Shown: positions 26,437 to 32,677 of the stretch, piece after piece
Numbering within the stretch: the first letter of the stretch is position 1
Layout: every line of letters begins with the position of its first letter
IMG/VR virus record: IMGVR_UViG_3300025319_000071
Span: 1-32,677 of that record
DNA length: 32,677 nt
Source of the DNA: a virus
Strand: one strand, 5' to 3'
Made by a program: the position numbers and the translations under genes
Notes under the pieces: model-generated
What the model saw: the letters and a program-made list of their open reading frames with translations, nothing else
The model's database searches: none
Told to the model about the DNA's origin: nothing

Positions 26437-27026
26437 TATTCTTTATCTCCTTCTTTGGTAATCATGACAGGTGCTTTACCATAATGGGCTGTTTTTTGCC
26501 ATGCGTTGCCCATAGTTTGGATCATGTCCATGCGGGCATTTGTGATAGAGTCATTTTTGTCACTGGGTTTCCCACCCAATGATTTCAAAGCTCTGTCGTA
26601 ACTATCTGTTCTTTTTTTACCGGGATCAGATGCTTTCGCTCCACTGGCTACTAACTCATACCCAGCATTGATATAAGCATCTTCTTTGTCATCAAATTTC
26701 ATTTCGGGATAAACGCTTTTTAGAACAACCTCTTTGACCTGACGATCTGTTAATCCATCAACAGAATCTTTGACAAAACGACTAGCCGTCTTTTCAAGTG
26801 CCAAGCGCTCCTTTACTAAAGCACCGACATTAACAGAGTCATTTTTTTCCTTAAGTTGTTTGGCTTCCTGTTCTTTCGTATCAAATTTCCCTTGCAGTTC
26901 ACTCACTTTCGTTTTTAAGGCTTCAAGATCGTCTTTATCCTGTTTGACTTTTTCAAGATGAACAGAATAGGCGACTTCAACCGCTTCATCGACATCGAAA
27001 CGGCGACCATTTATTTCAATTGGCAT
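26436..27026 (-). CDS. Nested scaffold protein from an internal start (candidate)
   Basis: Inside the DUF2213 gene, ATG 27024-27026 (codon 331) is preceded by AAAGGAG (27044-27038) with an 11-base spacer. The frame is the same as the long protein, so it would give its C-terminal 196 residues: MPIEINGRRFDVDEAVEVAY, the coiled coil, then a tail ending KAPVMITKEGDKE. This matches the scaffold half exactly and resembles lambda C/Nu3, where an internal start makes the scaffold. The capsid protein here has no built-in scaffold domain, which adds weight. Use of the site is not proven. Confidence 0.5.
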   Translation of the reverse strand: MPIEINGRRFDVDEAVEVAYSVHLEKVKQDKDDLEALKTKVSELQGKFDTKEQEAKQLKEKNDSVNVGALVKERLALEKTASRFVKDSVDGLTDRQVKEVVLKSVYPEMKFDDKEDAYINAGYELVASGAKASDPGKKRTDSYDRALKSLGGKPSDKNDSITNARMDMIQTMGNAWQKTAHYGKAPVMITKEGDKE

Positions 27027-28016
27027 TTTTTTCTTTTCTCCTTTGGTTTCAAAATTATCATCAACTTGATAGGCATCAAAGCGGTATTCGTTAGAATCCA
27101 GATGCACTTTGCAATCTCTTCCAGCTCGTCCTTTGTCAACAAGAGCAAGGTGGTTATATCGAATATTTCTTTGAATGGCATCATAGTGTTTACCATCACG
27201 TGTCACTCCAGAAGTCCATTCCAGATCACATTTGTAGCCACAAGATACCTCTGTCATCTTTTTGCTTTCCATATACTCAATGGCTTCTGAATCTGTAACC
27301 ATCACGGAAGTAGTGACATAGTTATCTTGTTTTCCCACGTCCGAACTAACAAAACCTCGTTGATATTTACGAGTATTTTTAGGGGTTAACATGGTGGGGG
27401 GATGCCCTAATGTAAATGGTTTTTTGGCTAATGTTTTCATGGAATTATCGTCATAGACTTCAGAAGGAGGACGCCATTCTCGTCTAGGTTTCCCTGTCTT
27501 TGAATCGACATAAACAAAGACATCGGAACGAGTCGCAAATACAGGTACTTCCAAATACCCCTCATCCGTTCGTTTCGTTCCATCCATCCTGACCCTACAC
27601 TCACTGATACGAGTTTGAGAGTCCATTTTACGTGATGAGTTAAGTTTCTTTTTGACAGAAGAACTCGCATATTCAAGAACACCACTGGACTCACTTGGGG
27701 TAATTCCATCTTGTAATTCAGCCTCTACAATGCGATCAGCAACAATCGTTCTTCCTTTTGGGTCATCAGAATAGCGAGTAGTAGCGAATTGTGAAAACCT
27801 GACAGCAGCATTACGAAGCCTTTCAAGAGGGGTTAATGGGAAAGCGAGATTGACAGGGTCAGCATAATCTTCTTCATCCTGTGGGAAATCAGCAGGGGGG
27901 GTTAGACGTGCATCTTCTTGGGCTTTAATGCCCCACTTCTTGGCACGTTTGGCTTGAGCTTCCCGCTTTTCGTCACTGGCAGCATCTTTATCGGGTAGTT
28001 GATCGAATCGTGGCAT
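26436..28016 (-). CDS. DUF2213 prohead protease-like protein with scaffold tail
   Basis: A 526-residue protein. ATG 28016 has AGGAG six bases upstream. Residues about 140-320 form the DUF2213 domain: GYLEVPVFATRSDVFVYVDS, KTLAKKPFTLGHPPTMLTP, MTEVSCGYKCDLEWTSGVTR, AIQRNIRYNHLALVDKGRAG. The last resembles the U35-type prohead protease end (H-x-A-L-V-...-G-R). Residues about 345-400 are a coiled coil (LEKVKQDKDDLEALKTKVSE, LQGKFDTKEQEAKQLKEKND). The order protease then scaffold in one chain is common. The first 130 residues are charged and Ala/Pro-rich. An internal start at 27026 could make the scaffold alone. Confidence 0.8.
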   Translation of the reverse strand: MPRFDQLPDKDAASDEKREAQAKRAKKWGIKAQEDARLTPPADFPQDEEDYADPVNLAFPLTPLERLRNAAVRFSQFATTRYSDDPKGRTIVADRIVEAELQDGITPSESSGVLEYASSSVKKKLNSSRKMDSQTRISECRVRMDGTKRTDEGYLEVPVFATRSDVFVYVDSKTGKPRREWRPPSEVYDDNSMKTLAKKPFTLGHPPTMLTPKNTRKYQRGFVSSDVGKQDNYVTTSVMVTDSEAIEYMESKKMTEVSCGYKCDLEWTSGVTRDGKHYDAIQRNIRYNHLALVDKGRAGRDCKVHLDSNEYRFDAYQVDDNFETKGEKKKMPIEINGRRFDVDEAVEVAYSVHLEKVKQDKDDLEALKTKVSELQGKFDTKEQEAKQLKEKNDSVNVGALVKERLALEKTASRFVKDSVDGLTDRQVKEVVLKSVYPEMKFDDKEDAYINAGYELVASGAKASDPGKKRTDSYDRALKSLGGKPSDKNDSITNARMDMIQTMGNAWQKTAHYGKAPVMITKEGDKE

Positions 28017-28058
28017 AGGGTTCTCCTATGACCAATGGTAAGGGGAAAAGAGGAGGGC

Positions 28059-28304
28059 TTATTTTGAGACAGGGTGTTTTACTTTTTTGTCTTCAGATCT
28101 TTGAAGAGCTTTTTTAATAGTTTCTTCAGCTCTATTTGAATGAAATGAAACTTTATCAGCTAATCTCTTTAAATATTCATCTTGTTGCTCAGAGGTCATT
28201 TTATCAAACTCTTGCTTCTTTTTTGCCATACTTTCTTCATATCCTTTTAAACGAACGGCTGTACTATCAAATAGAAGCATTTCACCATTGAGACCTGTTG
28301 CCAT
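28059..28304 (-). CDS. Small protein after the toxin-like domain
   Basis: An 81-residue protein. ATG 28304 overlaps the previous stop as TAATG, with GGAG seven bases upstream. It is polar and helical: DSTAVRLKGYEESMAKKKQE, then FDKMTSEQQDEYLKRLADKV, then ETIKKALQRSEDKKVKH. No family is recognised. Its place directly after the toxin-like domain and the coupled start make an immunity or chaperone role possible; a small head-assembly protein is an equal alternative. Confidence 0.5.
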   Translation of the reverse strand: MATGLNGEMLLFDSTAVRLKGYEESMAKKKQEFDKMTSEQQDEYLKRLADKVSFHSNRAEETIKKALQRSEDKKVKHPVSK

Positions 28305-28909
28305 TACTTTACTCCTTTAATACGCTCTACAGTATATTTTACATTAAATTTTGCAGATAATTCAACATTTATACGGTGCATTACCTCAAATAAAACCAAA
28401 CCTTTATCCAGTTTACCTGTGCTTACTTCAAAATCAATCACACCATCATGTTTTATTTGTAAGTCACTAAACAGAGATCTTAAATCATCTGAAGGAATCC
28501 TAGCCCATCCGTTAGAAGGTCTTTGAATTTTATATCGGTAGTATTTCCCATCTCTTTCACCTATAGCAATCAATTCAGCTACATTTTTGTCCATTGCTTC
28601 AACCCAATCTTCATCGGAAAAGCTCTTGCCAAAAACATGATTATGTCCGAGTGAGACATCCCCACGCTGACGGAAGATATTGGCATAGTTCTTAGGAATA
28701 GTGACCACATAAGTATTTTTCTCTTTTGAGAACTTACCAAGAATGTTAGGCATAACTATCTTTCCATCTTTATCCCATGCCGTTGCCATTTCGTTTTCTA
28801 ACGAAGTTCCTTTTACCCGTTTTGTAAACTTTACCAATCCTTGCTCAAACGAATTTAAGTCTTTAAAATCAACAGTTTCGACCTTATATTTCGGGTTTCC
28901 AATGGTTTC
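28304..28909 (-). CDS. Toxin-like domain in frame with MuF, separated by one stop codon
   Basis: After the MuF stop TAA (28912-28910) the same frame stays open for 201 codons to 28304. The first possible start is TTG 28837, with AGGA touching it and no proper ribosome spacing. The domain (about 178 aa from 28837) carries GHNHVFGKSFSDEDW (H65, H67, S74, D77 from that start), preceded by ENEMATAWDKDGKIVMP and followed by AELIAIGERDGKYYRY. This is the HNH-type, JAMM-resembling motif (HxH then FS..D) that I know as a C-terminal domain fused to MuF head proteins in other phages. It may be made by read-through or reinitiation, or may be silenced by a nonsense mutation. The lack of its own ribosome site favours dependence on MuF translation. 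Confidence 0.6.
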   Translation of the reverse strand, partial: ETIGNPKYKVETVDFKDLNSFEQGLVKFTKRVKGTSLENEMATAWDKDGKIVMPNILGKFSKEKNTYVVTIPKNYANIFRQRGDVSLGHNHVFGKSFSDEDWVEAMDKNVAELIAIGERDGKYYRYKIQRPSNGWARIPSDDLRSLFSDLQIKHDGVIDFEVSTGKLDKGLVLFEVMHRINVELSAKFNVKYTVERIKGVK

Positions 28910-29794
28910 TTATCGAACATTTAGAAAGAGTCTTTTCCCATCTTCTCCAAAGCCTACCCCAAGCGGTTCTCTTAGTTCAGATAATCCAGTAGATTCCACT
29001 TCTTGAGAAGGGACATTCGATTCTGATTCATCATCAAAGTAAGGCAAAGCGACGCACCTGCATTGAATAGGTTGACCGGGATGACCATCAGAAGGGGGCT
29101 TATCCCAAGAGAAGATTTTCTTGTTACGTTTTCTATGCTGGGGTCTCACTCGTTCATCTTGAGCGGTTTGCCAGATGTACTTATCAATACCTGCTTCCAG
29201 ATGTTGTATCTGAGTCAGATTACCATGAAACTTACCCACTTGATCTCTAGCAATGAGCTTGGCTTTATTCTCTCCAAATCCAAATTCTGTTTTGAGATGC
29301 TCTTTGATTGTTTTGATAGATTGCCCTTGTCTAATAGAGTCGTTAACCAGTGTGGTTAAACGATCTGCAACCTGATTCCCAAAATTCTTGATCAGTCTTA
29401 CATTCTCACTGACAAAATCATTTATCGACTGGGACACTTTGGGGTTATTGATAAACGGATTGACTTCCAGTTCTTTTTTGTTAACAGATTCCATTTGCCT
29501 ATTGAAATTCCGTGTTGTGAAATCTTTAACAAATACCGCAATAGACCTTACTTTAGAGCTAAAGCCATCCACTAATTGACCCCATTTCTGCTTAGTAGAT
29601 TCAAAAATCGAATCGATTTGAGAATCATCAAAGCGTGGATAAATAAGGATTTCGAGATCCTTTACCATTTCAGAAAACCATGACTTATACAGTTTTAAAA
29701 GTTGACTGCGGTAATCTCTCTCCACTCCGAGAGGGTACTTCGTAAGTGGCATCTTCTTCTGTCTCGGTGGCTTTCTCTTTGCTAAAGTCGGCAT
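28910..29794 (-). CDS. MuF / SPP1 gp7-like minor head protein
   Basis: ATG 29794 has GGAGG upstream; starts at 29815 and 29752 are also possible. All of them overlap the portal C-terminus, by 69 to 131 bases. The product is about 294 aa. The N-terminal two thirds are helical (LYKSWFSEMVKDLEILIYPR, then FFRQMES-like FNRQMESVNKKELEVNPFIN). The MuF domain ends the protein: KTIKEHLKTEFGFGENKAKL, WQTAQDERVRPQHRKRNKKI, HPGQPIQCRCVALPYFDDE. The CRC motif and DERVR..H are hallmarks. The protein sits at the portal and is injected or used in head assembly. The frame continues past the TAA into the toxin-like domain. Confidence 0.85.
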   Translation of the reverse strand: MPTLAKRKPPRQKKMPLTKYPLGVERDYRSQLLKLYKSWFSEMVKDLEILIYPRFDDSQIDSIFESTKQKWGQLVDGFSSKVRSIAVFVKDFTTRNFNRQMESVNKKELEVNPFINNPKVSQSINDFVSENVRLIKNFGNQVADRLTTLVNDSIRQGQSIKTIKEHLKTEFGFGENKAKLIARDQVGKFHGNLTQIQHLEAGIDKYIWQTAQDERVRPQHRKRNKKIFSWDKPPSDGHPGQPIQCRCVALPYFDDESESNVPSQEVESTGLSELREPLGVGFGEDGKRLFLNVR

Positions 29795-31070
29795 CTGTTG
29801 GGATCTCCTCCCCATCTATGTTGTAAGTTCCTCTGGATGATAATTCTTTTCTGATTTCCTCAACACCTAACACACCATATTCTAGATAGCCCTTGTCAGT
29901 TTCCATATCCAGCTTATTGATTTCAGCTTGTTCTTTGCGTGTCGGTTGCCAGAGAGAATGGAACTCAAAATAAATGGGTTCTTTGAGATCAAGTTCAGCT
30001 TGAAGATAAGAAAAAAACAGTTCCAGTTCTGGGCGTAAAAGATTTTCTTGTGCTGATTTAACTTTGTCGTACCAATCTCTTGATTGACTCCCTCCAGACT
30101 CTCCGAGACTCGAACCGGGTGATTCGTTAAATAGCTTTGTATGGGGAGTATCTGACGTTGCAACGAGATGATCTTTAGAGAGTTTAACCAGTTCTGGCAT
30201 CCCTGAAACCGTTGTTGATTTACGTTCATACGAATCTTCAGCATCTATTACAATAGCGTTGAAATTGCTACGCCCTGCATCAATACATTCTATTTTTGCT
30301 TTTATGGCTTCTTCCGCTTCTTCCTTGTTACTTGCAATAGCTGCGTTAAAGCCCAAAAACTTATACACCGTTTGGGCAATATCTTGAATTAAATGACTGA
30401 CATTGCGTAAATTTGACCCATAGGCTCTCAGAGGCTCATAGTTCCGTTCCATGATTGAAGATGACCAACCCCGATTTTCACACCGATCCTCTTCTGTAGT
30501 TGTTGTTCCCTCAAAAATGAGGAGGCGTGAACGATGTATTTTAGCGTATTTATCTCTGGAGAGTTCGTAGAATTCAGGTCTGCGAAACCTGCCGTAATCA
30601 CTTGGATAAATCCATTGTGCATCGATAGCAGTAGCTTCATTGATTCTCATAATACGATCTAAGGCAACGGGTTGATCAAGAGTCTGTCCATCATCTATGT
30701 CGAGGAGTATAACAGCACCACCAAAGAGTCTCGCCCATTTCATCGCTTGATTACACAAGGGCAAAATGTGCAGCTCGTTGAGCCGCTTGTCGATAATACC
30801 GTCTGGATCATTGGTAATTTTGAGGGGTTCACGGGTCATATCGTTTGGCAAAAGATCGATGATTTTAGAACAGATACCGTCTGTCCGGTATAAATTTCGT
30901 AGCTCTTGATAGGTGAGTTGGGGACGGTAGGAGAAGAAGGTGCGAGCCAATTTATCTTTAAACGTACCGAGTCCTGTGAATAAGTTCGTCCATCCGTCTA
31001 ATCGCCGACTTGATTTGACTTTAGCTGCTTGATAATCAATTGATTTGTTTGTTTTAAATGGCCAGATCAT
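29685..31070 (-). CDS. Portal protein (DUF1073 type)
   Basis: ATG 31070 overlaps the terminase stop as ATGA. The 461-residue protein has the DUF1073 landmarks: YQELRNLYRTDGICSKIIDL, CNQAMKWARLFGGAVILLDI (then DDGQ), ARINEATAIDAQWIYPSDYG-like INEATAIDAQWIYPSDYGRF, SRLLIFEGTTTTEEDR, SSIMERNYEPLRAYGSN, and TPHTKLFNESPGSSLGESGG. The C-terminal clip and barrel follow, ending in an acidic tail. Twelve copies form the DNA entry ring. The last 100 bases overlap the MuF gene in another frame. Confidence 0.9.
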   Translation of the reverse strand: MIWPFKTNKSIDYQAAKVKSSRRLDGWTNLFTGLGTFKDKLARTFFSYRPQLTYQELRNLYRTDGICSKIIDLLPNDMTREPLKITNDPDGIIDKRLNELHILPLCNQAMKWARLFGGAVILLDIDDGQTLDQPVALDRIMRINEATAIDAQWIYPSDYGRFRRPEFYELSRDKYAKIHRSRLLIFEGTTTTEEDRCENRGWSSSIMERNYEPLRAYGSNLRNVSHLIQDIAQTVYKFLGFNAAIASNKEEAEEAIKAKIECIDAGRSNFNAIVIDAEDSYERKSTTVSGMPELVKLSKDHLVATSDTPHTKLFNESPGSSLGESGGSQSRDWYDKVKSAQENLLRPELELFFSYLQAELDLKEPIYFEFHSLWQPTRKEQAEINKLDMETDKGYLEYGVLGVEEIRKELSSRGTYNIDGEEIPTDADFSKEKATETEEDATYEVPSRSGERLPQSTFKTV

Positions 31071-32473
31071 TTTTTCTTCACCCAATTTAATAATGGATTA
31101 TTTTTGACCCCGCTTAATTCGTTGAAAGCTCCACTGGCTGCATCCACTTGATCATCATGAGAGCCATTGGGGAAATCTTCCAGTTCCGATATAAAGTCAT
31201 CATTCCAATCACCCTCAAGCATATCCACATTCCCAATTTCTGCTTGGCTTGATAAGGGTATAGCTCTCGTTTCTTTGTTTTCATCAGAGCGAATCATTTT
31301 TACGTCAAAGCCGGCGAGGAATCGTATGAGATCTTCTGCCTCTGTTTTACCGCTGGCACCCGGTTCTTGTTCTCCACGTAACTTGTATTTACTCCCAAAA
31401 AGAGAATAATCTTGAGCAGCTACCTGCTTTATCATTTGCCTGATTGCCCCAGACTTTTTACGGTCTTTTTTGCGATCCAGAATAATGAAACGTCCATTGG
31501 CTCTTTTTCCCATAAGGACACCTGCTGTCCAGTCTGGATCAGGATTCGATTGACTCGGTTCCGTAGCCGCTCTATCCCAGTAGCGAACTACAGCGATTAA
31601 ATCAGTGGGAATCGATTTAACAATGGGAAAATAGTAGTCTCTGAAGTATTCCCCTTTTTCCTGATCAACATTCCAATTACCCTTAAGCAAACGTTCCTTT
31701 TCACTTACCGTTTGGGCGTCCAAATTACCTTCATAGCCGGGGTCAACTTGCATGAGTATTTGATTATCTTCCAGACGAGCGGGAATGAACGTGAGTGATT
31801 TGATGTGTTCTGGTTTCTTGTATGCGTATTTATGCAGCAGTTCCTCTTTAGAATCACCCCAAATAAGTTCACCTGATTCTCTGAAAAAGTGCCTCAACAC
31901 ACCTGATTTACTGTAATCAGGGTAAACCCCATCTGCATCGAGCCACCAACGAATGAGCTTTTTAACCCAGCTCTTTTTACTCGGGTTTGTTGCTGCCGTA
32001 ATATAGGGCTGTAGACCACAAACAGAACGATTACAGGACACAAGCCCCCAAAATTGCTTTTCCGTAAACTGAATCAGTTCATCAAAAGCGATAACTGCGT
32101 ATTCTGCACCGTCATGTAGTTCGACATCGTTCTCATGCTGCAATCCATCGAATTTTATCTTAGCTCCAGATGCCCATTGATAGTGCAACTCAGTAAGATT
32201 TTCGATGCCGGCGAAGAGTGGGTAAATTTGTCGAGCCTTATCCCAAAGTCCACCAGGGTTTTTGAGTTGTTTGCGAGTGCGACGAAAAAGAACAGAGTAG
32301 AATAAGGGATTATTGCGATACCGTAGCAAGTCAAGTAGCATCCCATATGATTTTCCACCTCCTTTTTGTCCACCGTAGATTTTTATATCAGCATTGCAGG
32401 CTAAAAAATCCCATTGTGGTCCTGGTTGCGGTCGAATTATTTTAACTGTACTAAAGGATTCCCCCACGAGCAT
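31067..32473 (-). CDS. Terminase large subunit
   Basis: I prefer ATG 32473; a TTG at 32491 is possible, and no good ribosome site exists for either. The protein is 468 aa. The ATPase domain has Walker A GGQKGGGKS (residues 34-42) and Walker B YAVIAFDEL with catalytic DE at 131-132, plus coupling motif TAATNP. The nuclease domain begins VVRYWDRAATEP (D300) and ends DFPNGSHDDQVDAASGAFNE with the final acidic pair. It cuts concatemeric DNA and drives it into the prohead. It overlaps the small terminase by 23 bases and the portal by 4. Confidence 0.9.
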   Translation of the reverse strand: MLVGESFSTVKIIRPQPGPQWDFLACNADIKIYGGQKGGGKSYGMLLDLLRYRNNPLFYSVLFRRTRKQLKNPGGLWDKARQIYPLFAGIENLTELHYQWASGAKIKFDGLQHENDVELHDGAEYAVIAFDELIQFTEKQFWGLVSCNRSVCGLQPYITAATNPSKKSWVKKLIRWWLDADGVYPDYSKSGVLRHFFRESGELIWGDSKEELLHKYAYKKPEHIKSLTFIPARLEDNQILMQVDPGYEGNLDAQTVSEKERLLKGNWNVDQEKGEYFRDYYFPIVKSIPTDLIAVVRYWDRAATEPSQSNPDPDWTAGVLMGKRANGRFIILDRKKDRKKSGAIRQMIKQVAAQDYSLFGSKYKLRGEQEPGASGKTEAEDLIRFLAGFDVKMIRSDENKETRAIPLSSQAEIGNVDMLEGDWNDDFISELEDFPNGSHDDQVDAASGAFNELSGVKNNPLLNWVKKK

Positions 32474-32677
32474 TATCCGGTATTTCAGCAACTATTTTAA
32501 CTTCTGAAGTACTCTCTACTTTTGCGTGTATATCCTGTTCTATTTTTTCTTGAAATCCCTTATGTTTGCCTTTCGTTTTGAGGTAAAAGGTAACAGCAGT
32601 TTTGCAAGGTGGATATTTGTACACAATCCACTCTTTTTTTACTGGGTCATACTCTTCTTTTTTAACACCTTCAATCA
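32451..32677 (-). CDS. Probable terminase small subunit, C-terminal part (runs off window)
   Basis: The last 75 or so codons of a gene that begins beyond base 32677, ending at TAG 32451-32453. The visible peptide includes IEGVKKEEYDPVKKEWIVYK, YPPCKTAVTFYLKTKGKHKG, FQEKIEQDIHAKVESTSEV and ends ARGGIL. No DNA-binding motif is in view, so the call rests mainly on its place upstream of and overlapping the large terminase. The K-rich, beta-strand-containing end fits small-terminase C-termini. Confidence 0.5.
   Translation of the reverse strand, partial: IEGVKKEEYDPVKKEWIVYKYPPCKTAVTFYLKTKGKHKGFQEKIEQDIHAKVESTSEVKIVAEIPDNARGGIL

Noticed and set aside
26958-27290. Plus-strand frames opposite the DUF2213 gene
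   Set aside because: These are Phe/Ser-rich antisense frames typical of the complement of Lys/Glu-rich coding sequence.
1-32677. CRISPR array, insertion sequence, integrase, replication origin
   Set aside because: I saw no regularly spaced repeats, transposase motifs, recombinase signature or iteron cluster in the window.

Overview
The window is most of a temperate, contractile-tailed (myovirus-type) bacteriophage or prophage. It holds a short left-hand control and accessory region (bases 1 to about 5353, mostly plus strand) and a very compact late operon of about 27 kb, entirely on the minus strand and transcribed from the right edge (32677) down to 5410. Base composition is AT-rich, roughly 40% GC by eye, and starts usually carry GGAG/AGGAG ribosome sites. 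No integrase, replication initiator or host housekeeping gene is visible. The bacterial host cannot be named from the sequence. The baseplate set (a Pam3 gp18-like plug, a Gp138-like spike, DUF3383 sheath, DUF3277 tube, DUF2184 capsid) occurs in phages of many Gram-negative bacteria, including cyanobacteria. Family names are from memory of family patterns; no search was run.

Left region. Bases 1-100 (minus) hold the start of a gene that resembles the Acb2/Tad1 cyclic-oligonucleotide sponge family. A tRNA-fMet-like element with a 34-nt insertion in its anticodon loop lies just upstream of it. Two plus-strand accessory membrane-protein cassettes follow (354-752 and 949-1497, the second with a DUF2511 domain). 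Each begins with the same two-hairpin leader element and each ends in a terminator. Next comes a lambda-style switch: an XRE repressor (1598-1927, minus) divergent from an early operon, with three related operator sites overlapping both promoters. The early operon encodes a SWIM zinc-finger protein, an unknown membrane-associated protein and a Rad52-type annealing protein. Bases 4242-4888 hold a terminator, a decayed coding fragment, a probable small-RNA unit and a possibly frameshifted ribbon-helix-helix gene. A MerR-like coiled-coil regulator (4889-5353) follows.

Late operon, in transcription order: small terminase (partial), large terminase, portal, MuF head protein with an in-frame stop-separated toxin-like domain, DUF2213 protease/scaffold (with a nested scaffold start), decoration protein, major capsid protein, four head-tail connection proteins, sheath, tube, tail chaperone with a U UUU UUA -1 frameshift, tape measure, Dit-like protein, plug, hub, spike, gp25-like wedge, baseplate J, DUF2612-type protein, fibres, a papain-like cysteine protease, amidase endolysin, holin-like proteins, a cytosine methyltransferase remnant, and seven small structural or unknown proteins. 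Most genes overlap by 1-14 bases (ATGA, TAATG, GTGA junctions), so they are translated as a coupled unit.

The points most worth attention are the MuF/toxin pair split by one UAA codon, the papain-like protease beside the lysis genes, the tRNA-like leader and Acb2-like gene at the left edge, the repeated RNA leader on the two accessory genes, and the small-RNA unit at 4475-4571.
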